This document shows, piece after piece, positions 57,377 through 64,000 of a DNA stretch of 64,000 nt. The position numbers and the translations under genes were made by a program. Under the pieces are notes generated by a model, which worked only from the letters and a program-made list of their open reading frames with translations, was not told where the DNA came from and searched no databases. Each line of letters opens with the position of its first letter. The stretch's first letter is position 1. Source of the DNA: Branchiostoma floridae (Eukaryota; Chordata; Leptocardii; Amphioxiformes; Branchiostomatidae); the NCBI RefSeq assembly GCF_000003815.2, contig NC_049980.1:5503346-5567345 (forward strand), written 5' to 3'.

Positions 57377-58254
57377 TAGGCCATGTTGATTTGACTATAT
57401 GGATGACATCCGCGCTCGCACCAATTTTCGGCCATTTCCAAAAAAAAAAAAAGTTTTCGATCACACCATAAATTGTGCAAAGCAGCTGTAAAATGAGCAC
57501 AAATATTCCGTAGATTGAAAAAAAGTATAAAAAAAAAAGATACCTAATGCCATAGAATGGCAAAATAAATCTAAAGTCAAAGAATAAGATGTGAAATTAC
57601 AGAAAGAAAAAAATCTATTGTTGGTATGGGGAGGTATCAGTACAGAAAATTCAGGTCCAAAGGAATATTTCCAGGTCCGGACCTGAACCTGTGGAAACTG
57701 TGTCTGTGGAAACTTGAGAACTGGCAATACTCAAAATAATGGTAACTGGTCAATTTTGCTACAAAGGAATCTGTTTGGTGGATTATTGGACTCCCACTGG
57801 GATTTTAGAATCCCATCTCCATGTAATAAAGGCTAACTGTCTCTATACCTTTGACTGTAGAAACTTGGTACAATTGACTATAAACTCTACTTGACTTCGC
57901 TCTTGTTGTCTTCTTGGCCCCCGGTAAGACCCCAAATGCCTGCCGACATAGTGTGTCCATTTTGTAATTGGCGAAACCTTTTCCTCTGATTTTTTTTTCA
58001 GGTCTGTTTTTTTTTCGGATTGGTCCAAGAAGAAAAAAAATGTTTTGCACCCGTATGATGTACTGGTCCCTACACCTAACTGATGGTATACCATACTATG
58101 TGTGTTTAGTTCTATGTTCAACCTTCCTGGCCACTTTGATTTCATACTGAAGGCAACTTTTTTTTTGGCCAAACTTTTTTTTTATTCGCTCGCTCGCATC
58201 AGTTTTGGAGTTCCCAGAGGATGTCATCCATATAATCAAATCAACATGGCCTTA
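57377..58254. mobile_element. Element with ~35-bp terminal inverted repeats
   Basis: The left end AGGCCATGTTGATTTGACTA and TATGGATGACATCC is matched by the complement of the right end (GGATGTCATCCATATAATCA and AATCAACATGGCCT). CGCGCTCGCACC and TCGCTCGCTCGC blocks follow inside each arm. The interior has many A or T runs and no transposase, so this is a non-autonomous DNA element. Related ends occur near 33.7 and 34.4 kb. Confidence 0.75.
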
Positions 58255-60791
58255 TTTCAAATAAAAAGAAGAAAAACAGTTTTTAGGTTGGTTTAGTAAG
58301 ACAGTACTATTTTTGAATGACGAAGACAATAGTAGACAATAGAAGTCAAATTAACACATTTTATCAAGTAGGGCATGGGTGCATGAAGGTGTCAAAAGGA
58401 CAGAGGTCAGAAGAACCCAAGATTAAAGATACCAACAATGTTCTGTGTGTACGGACAATTTTCTTCCCCAAACACAAGCAATGTGACAATGAAGGAAACT
58501 AGATACGCTAAAAAGTATATTCAAGTCACTCCTTTGTGGTGACTTCGTTAATGTTTAAGACATTTCGTTTTCTAGCCCTAGGTGTTTTTCTTCACATTTT
58601 CACGCACTACCAGTCATCAAAAACTGAGTCACCCTGTACTACATGTAATGTCCAAAAGGCCAACACCCCGAGCAAGAAAAAGGCGCAAGCACCGTGCACC
58701 GCGATATCTTACATATACAATCGAATCACAATTCACATTTCAAGAATTTGTGCCTACAACTGCAAGCCTGAGAACTGTATTTATTTCAGCGAGCGGTTAT
58801 TTAACCTATCATTAAAGTCAGACACGCAGGAACTTAACCCACCAGACCGGTTTTGACACGCTACAGTTTGTTGTCATTCGTTACATTTTCACTTCACTTT
58901 CTTTTCTTTTCTTTAACCAGAACATTACAACTCAGTTCATTAACCTGTTTTCATGTAAGTCTGGGGAACAATTACATAACATTTAACAACATCAAACGCA
59001 TCACAACATTATAACAACTTCAAAACATAGAAAACAATCGCACAGTACACAAAAGCAAGAGGAGTTTACAGTGGTGTAGTTGTAGATATATTGTGCTTAG
59101 ATAACCAAAACTGTAACGTGCTTCTTTGGCTAAGAAGTAGCCTATTCCATGATATGTTGAGGTTACTCTGGACATTTGAATTAAACAGCTGGAATGCAGG
59201 GTTAAAGCTAAAAGCGTAGATTACACCTTTTTTCGTTGTGCAAGTTTTGCGTCTTGAGGTCACTCGGGTGTAAATTAGTACCAAGCTTCGGTTAGGGCCT
59301 CGGGTGGGACGTCCAATGGAGGTCCAGTGTTTTAGGAGAGCCACACCTCAATCACCGAAAGAACCCATTACACTTAAGAGTAGAAGTCTTTCCCGGTGTG
59401 AGTGGATCAAACCTTACAGTCTGGTCTCTTGGTTGACACCTTGGTCACCTGTTACTACGTCAATCCTTCCACAAATGTGGTAAAACTAACATTGAATAAA
59501 CGAGATCAAGTGACAAAAAATTGAATGCCCATGATACTAGTACTTACTTATTAGTAGCAAAAAGGAACTCTTATTTTGATAATACATCTTGATGCATGTT
59601 AGCTATATCTATATATTAGGTGGTCTTCTTTGAATAGAAAGACAACTTTATACTTACAGTAAGCAAGACTTTGTCCACTTTCGCTGGCATAGACGGGTTT
59701 AAATATAGAATTCTTAACTTATCCGTACCCCACAAACACCCCCACCCATCCACGACATTCGAGGTAAAAACCTAGTCAGCGACAAAAATCCTCAACGAAA
59801 CTTGTTACAATAGAAGGATAACTTGAAACTTACAACAGGCGAGTCTTCTGTCCTTTTGACGGCCTGTGCGGAGTTTAGAAATACTTTCAGTTGGAACAGT
59901 CATGCCTTCTACATCCGGGGACCTGAAACCCCTTGGCTGGATGAACCGGTTTTACACAACAACTTTATATCGTATTTCCTCTGTGTTGATCATGTTGATA
60001 ATGTGATTTCGTAGTCGTAAATAATTATGTCTTTTTCAAAAGTCCCTACTTTCTTCAAGGAAACCTCCTTCAATCTTAAGTTTTTGTGCTTACTCATGCT
60101 TTTGAGTGTGTTAAGTGGTGGTGCTAAATTATACGCTTGTAAGCTTCAGTGCATCATCACACTGCCAGTAATACGTTTTCGGGTCAAACTTTGCCTATGC
60201 TAATTGCCCATAGATTGAAGAGCAAAATATGGTGGAGAACCGTTCTTTATTATTCTTTGGACAGTAACATTTAAAAGCCTTTTTTCTTCTTTTTCTTTTT
60301 CTTTTCAAATACACCAAATGAGTCGTCCTGGTTAAAGAAAAATGAAACTAAATGATCACACAATTAATGAAAAAGTAACAAATACACGAGAGCCAAACGT
60401 CCATCAGTAATTAGTCTTACTTATATGTAGTAAGCCTAAAACATGAACGACTGGAGTGGTGTACGTACATGCGTTATTCACAATAAAAATCGTTGTTTGT
60501 GTAACCTAACGTTTATCATTAATGTTTCTATCACAACTTTATAGAGTCCATTCCAAGTCACCGTGCGGATGTTTGTTGCCATTGTTTAGAATTGATTTTA
60601 AAGTTTTGTAATTGTATGTCTAGGACATTTGATACTGCAGAAATATGTTAACACTGTTTCAACTTTATAAATATTTCTCCGGTCCTGTAAAACTTTGGAA
60701 ATATTCATGATGTGGAATTGGATACTTCTAAAGGTTTCTAAATAATTATAACAGCATTCTACCATTATTTACCATTTTCTACCATTTTTTT
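58255..60791. other. Gene-free stretch
   Basis: No gene is recognised. The open frames at 58536-58856 and, on the minus strand, 59066-59344 show no domain. A SINE-like piece (GGACGTCCAATGGAGGTCC, near 59308) is present. A T/C-rich tract lies at 60279-60306. Confidence 0.35.
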
Positions 60792-60818
60792 GCCTTGCCG
60801 CGCACGGCGCGGCAAGGC
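60792..60818. repeat. Perfect 12-bp palindrome arms, 3-base loop
   Basis: GCCTTGCCGCGC and GCGCGGCAAGGC are exact complements around ACG. The arms are GC-rich within AT-rich sequence. A partial match (GCGGCAAGGCA) recurs near 61480. Function is unknown. Confidence 0.85.
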
Positions 60819-61606
60819 CTTGAGCTGGATTTCTTCCATGGTTCAATGAATCAATGGACGGACCTGTTAACCCAGCCCTTCCAAAGCCCCTTCCAAAGGC
60901 CCTTCTTTCCTTGCCGAGTTTCATGGCTTAGTTAGACAATGGTACATTCCAGGTGAGTATTTAAACTCTCTTCTAGACGCATGTTACTGTATGTGGTCCA
61001 GCGTAATAAATCTACGCTTTTACTCACCATGTTTATATAAAGATATATCACAAATTGCATCAGAAGGAACTTATTTTGTAATAAAAAATAATGCATATTC
61101 ATTGTGGGTCAAAAATTTTTACAAAATCTGCTTAATGTGCCAATAATTCATCTGACATAAATTATGATAATGAGGTAAATTTCCAATATCCCCCTAGTAC
61201 ACTCGGGGATTTTTGCTGCATTTCCTACTGAAGTTGCTAGGTGTCGCTCTTAGCCATGTAAGTACATTTAGTCCTTCTAAAGACATTTGTGACTATGAAT
61301 GCCCTTGATAGAGCTTGTATTGTGTGAAAAGAAGATTTGGGACTGGATTAGCACCTGGAGAAGTCACCAATTAAGCTTTCCGTATGTAGGAACTTGGGTG
61401 GGAGGGGGGCGACATGTGGAACTCCGGATTTTTTAAGCGTAGAATCTAGTCTAACTTACCAAAATAACATAAAATATGCGGCAAGGCACAGCTTTTTTTA
61501 AAAGAATTTCTTGTTTGTAAATGGGTCAGTGGGCCGGGAAGATAGCAATTCACACATCCTTGCAAAATATGGTTGGGTGCCATGCAACAATGGCCCACCA
61601 CAAAGG
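60819..61606. other. Gene-free stretch
   Basis: A near-duplicate pair CCCTTCCAAAGC and CCCTTCCAAAGGC lies at about 60876-60901. No coding domain is seen. Confidence 0.3.
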
Positions 61607-61628
61607 GGGTCTGCATGGGGGGGTCCTG

Positions 61629-61740
61629 ACAACGCTTTACGCTAAATTCGGGACGGTCGACAACGCTTTACGTTAAATTCACGAAGGCCGGCAACGTTTT
61701 ACGCTAAATTCAGAAAGGCTGGCAACGGTTTACGCTATTT
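61629..61740 (+). repeat. Tandem array of ~31-bp units, TTTACG core (array 1)
   Basis: Four units of the form CAACGCTTTACGCTAAATTC with variable spacers. The array follows GGGTCTGCATG (61607-61617), whose complement closes array 2. Confidence 0.75.
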
Positions 61741-62722
61741 AAAGATGTTGCCCAATTTTCCTGTCAAGCGTAAAGATGAACTACATACTAGAGTCGGCCT
61801 GAATGTTCTGTCTTGCTGTTTCTGTTATTGACTCAAATACAAATCAACGACTAGATACATGTAGGTGTTGTTATGAACACACGTAAGCCTACACAGGCTT
61901 TGACTCATTCTCTGCATTCTCAGGCATTCGGATTATAGGGATTGGGAGTGACCAAGTTAAGCCGGACAAGAAAATCCGGATACATAAAGAACAAGTTACC
62001 GAATTGGTGTTCCCGATTTAAACGTTCTGTAGAGTACGAAACTACTACAATGCAAACAAATAGTGAAGATAAAGGTTTGACTGCAGTTTTACCTTTCAAT
62101 GCCGAGAACAGCCCGTGTAGATTTAGATGGTCTGGTATGTAGGAAGTAGGACCCGGAGCTGCCTTTATGCCTAAAAACTGGTTAAACCGGTGATGATGAA
62201 TCACGAATGAACAGACCGAGTCACGAATGAACAGCCTGAATGGAGATAATAGCCTTTTGCATATGTAACTAAGGTAGTCTGTTCGTAATTAGATGGAAAT
62301 TTTCAACAACTTAAACTTTTAAACGTATCTGGATAGTACTCGTGGTGAACGTTTTCATGTCACACAGTGACGTTACACAGACCACCAGAAAGTTAAACCC
62401 AGAATGATAGGCATGTTTTGATTTATGATATTGAGAAAACTGTGGCTGCAAGTGACCATTCGATGCACAGTAACAGTTCAGTGTTTTGTGCAAGTGAATT
62501 GCCGGTATTTGGTCACGGGGGGCATGACAATTAGGGGCAATTTTGGAAGAATGTTTATATACTGACAGCTTTTGATAAACCAACTCTAACCAACCATACA
62601 GCTAGCTACATTTATGCAATTACCAAGAAGCGAGAGGAAGTCGAATGTCATAGAATAGATTAGACGCACATCTGCATATATAGATGTGTATGATTGTTTC
62701 CATTGTTACATATATGTGATTC
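61741..62722. other. Gene-free stretch between repeat arrays
   Basis: A small direct repeat (GAGTCACGAATGAACAG and a near copy) occurs at about 62196-62234. No gene is recognised. Confidence 0.35.
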
Positions 62723-62788
62723 TTACCGTGTGACCTGTACTTAGCCCAGTGGGGCAAAAATGTGCAATAAAGGTCTTCATTCGTTTAT
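62723..62788 (+). repeat. LINE 3' tail
   Basis: CCTGTACTTAGCCCAGTGGG and GTGCAATAAAGGTCTTCATT match the tail at 16693-16755. AATAAA inside it may serve as the element's polyadenylation signal. Confidence 0.65.
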
Positions 62789-62993
62789 ATAATGGCTGTA
62801 ACCAAGAGACCCATTCAAGTAACAGCCACCTGGCGAGAAGAACAACTACAATTCTCAGGACCTAAGTACTTCATGCCCACAATAGAACAAATAGCCAGCT
62901 ATAGCTGTCAGTATACGCATAGAAAAAGCTCGTGCAGCCCTCCGAACTCTAGATGTAACCTGGGAGCACTGTCCGTGTTGTGTGTACGTGGTA

Positions 62994-63116
62994 ACCTATG
63001 ACTATGAGTCAGGGACTCTACACGCCAGTGACAGCCGCAGAATCCAGGTCCTGGAGATGAAGTGCTACAGAAAGATACTGCGAACTGACCATCGCATTTA
63101 TAAAAGACTCTGTTAG
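62994..63116 (+). pseudogene. LINE reverse-transcriptase fragment
   Basis: It reads YDYESGTLHASDSRRIQVL and EMKCYRKILRTDHRIYKRLC, then TAG. This matches the YGCESWTL...RRIQAFEMRCYRRLL segment that follows the RT palm in many LINE ORF2 proteins. It is a short degenerate remnant that immediately precedes, in protein order, the type of segment found at 10178-10429. Confidence 0.75.
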
Positions 63117-63250
63117 AAGGGCTGGGAGTGGATAGAACACTACTTAACATAATAAAAAGGCGAATACTCTAGAAACAATTCTTTGTCCATGTCACAAAAA
63201 ATATTAGTGGTTTAACTTGTATAGACCCCTAGATAATAGTTCATACCTGA

Positions 63251-63322
63251 TTACACCATCCCCATGGTGATGAGTTTGACACTGAGCATCAGCCCGAAGA
63301 TGATCCCCACCACACACACTAC
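63251..63322 (-). CDS. Possible terminal exon with one hydrophobic segment
   Basis: After an ATGTAG acceptor at 63323-63324, the minus strand is open for VVCVVGIIFGLMLSVKLITM and GMV, then TAA. The segment could be a transmembrane helix ending a protein whose other exons lie beyond the window. There is no partner exon and no family match by eye, so this may be chance. Confidence 0.15.
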   Translation of the reverse strand, partial: VVCVVGIIFGLMLSVKLITMGMV

Positions 63323-63609
63323 CTACATGTTCAGATTCATCTCTGTCACGACGACTGGAGTACAAATAGATTAGTTCGGAAGTATACGTACGCCTCCTGC
63401 AACAGGGATAGAACTCTGCCAACTACATCAAACCAAACGAATTCTGTTGTAAGAAAATGTCGGGCCAAATGTCGAACATATTTTGGCTTGTCGATGACCG
63501 AATGTGAAAGGATTTGCAAGAGAGGTCCGGCAAAATTTTGAAATTTCCCGTGTTTTGAGGGGCTAAATTTACTGGTAAACTACCCTTCGACTTATGAAAT
63601 TTGGGATAG

Positions 63610-63808
63610 CAGGCTACGATTTACGGGTAATTTTTAGGCTAGATTACGCTTTACGTGAAATTTTTAGGCTAGATTACGCTTTACGTGAAATACACTGGCT
63701 ACGCTTTACGGTAGATTTTCCATCCTCACTACGAATTACGTGAAATAAAATAGCTTCCCTACGAATTACGGGAAATTAAAAGGCCTGCCTACGCCTTACG
63801 GAAAAGAG
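63610..63808 (+). repeat. Tandem array of ~30-bp units, TACG..TTACG core (array 2)
   Basis: Seven units share a core like CTACGCTTTACGTGAAAT with AT-rich spacers. The array is followed by CATGCAGACCC (63809-63819), the exact complement of the motif before array 1. The two arrays themselves are in the same orientation. Confidence 0.75.
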
Positions 63809-63819
63809 CATGCAGACCC

Positions 63820-64000
63820 TCCACAAAGGATCCACCAGTGCCCAGTAGCGAAATCTAAACATATACAGAGGCAACAATAGGGCTTACTTTTATGGGGGCT
63901 TTAAACTAATTTTACCATTTGGCAAAGTTTACAAATATTTGTAAATGTGACAGAATCACACAAAGGTTTCACAATTATTGTAAGTAAAGATATTTTTGTA
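63820..64000. other. Window end, nothing recognised
   Basis: A short AT-rich stretch without visible gene or repeat boundary. Confidence 0.3.

Noticed and set aside
59066-59344. A minus-strand gene of 92 residues
   Set aside because: No domain, and part of the frame lies in SINE-like sequence.
61629-63808. A CRISPR-like array, because of regularly spaced short repeats
   Set aside because: The units are degenerate, the spacers are low-complexity, the genome is eukaryotic, and no cas gene is near.

Overview
The window looks like nuclear DNA of an invertebrate chordate, most likely an amphioxus (Branchiostoma). The reasons are intron-containing genes with GT/AG splice sites, a secreted protein built from VWA, EGF, CCP, TSP1 and C-type lectin modules, a full-length sacsin-type chaperone, and dense LINE, SINE, Tc1 and foldback-MITE debris with long CA/GT microsatellites. 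Four runs of N (100, 500, 100 and 100 bases) mark assembly gaps. The species is inferred from gene content and repeat style and was not tested by any search.

Layout. 1-3176 (minus) is a non-LTR retrotransposon: ORF1 with an SGNH-esterase-like domain and two zinc knuckles, then ORF2 with an endonuclease and a reverse transcriptase that leaves the window; ORF2 is frameshifted and has changed catalytic residues. 3.2-11.8 kb is gene-free, with a three-copy tandem repeat hosting a 71-bp inverted-repeat insertion, interspersed repeats and a LINE remnant. 11810-19276 (minus) holds a multi-exon gene for a modular extracellular protein: VWA, EGF, five CCP, two TSP1, then a C-type lectin domain. I reconstructed 12 exons that join into one open frame of 809 residues; the 5' end with any signal peptide was not found. 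19.3-39.0 kb is repeat-dominated, with foldback MITEs, a TIR element around a ~125-bp tandem array, a ~149-bp array, microsatellites and three gaps. 39027-54381 (plus) is a sacsin-like gene: four small 5' exons and one giant 11.5-kb exon join into a 4439-residue frame with three sacsin repeat regions (Hsp90-like ATPase modules), a J domain and a HEPN domain; only the extreme N-terminus is missing. A decayed Tc1-like transposon follows. 56236-57189 (minus) is a DMT/EamA-family transporter resembling SLC35G, whose C-terminus probably lies in or beyond the adjoining gap. 57.2-64 kb is repeat-rich, with a TIR element, LINE fragments and two arrays of a ~30-bp unit sharing a TTTACG-type core.

The three host genes do not form an obvious pathway. 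The modular lectin protein should act outside the cell in adhesion or innate recognition, sacsin is a cytosolic co-chaperone, and the transporter is a membrane protein. Exon limits come from splice motifs, phase agreement and domain continuity, all read by eye. Repeat boundaries are approximate unless a target-site duplication is stated.
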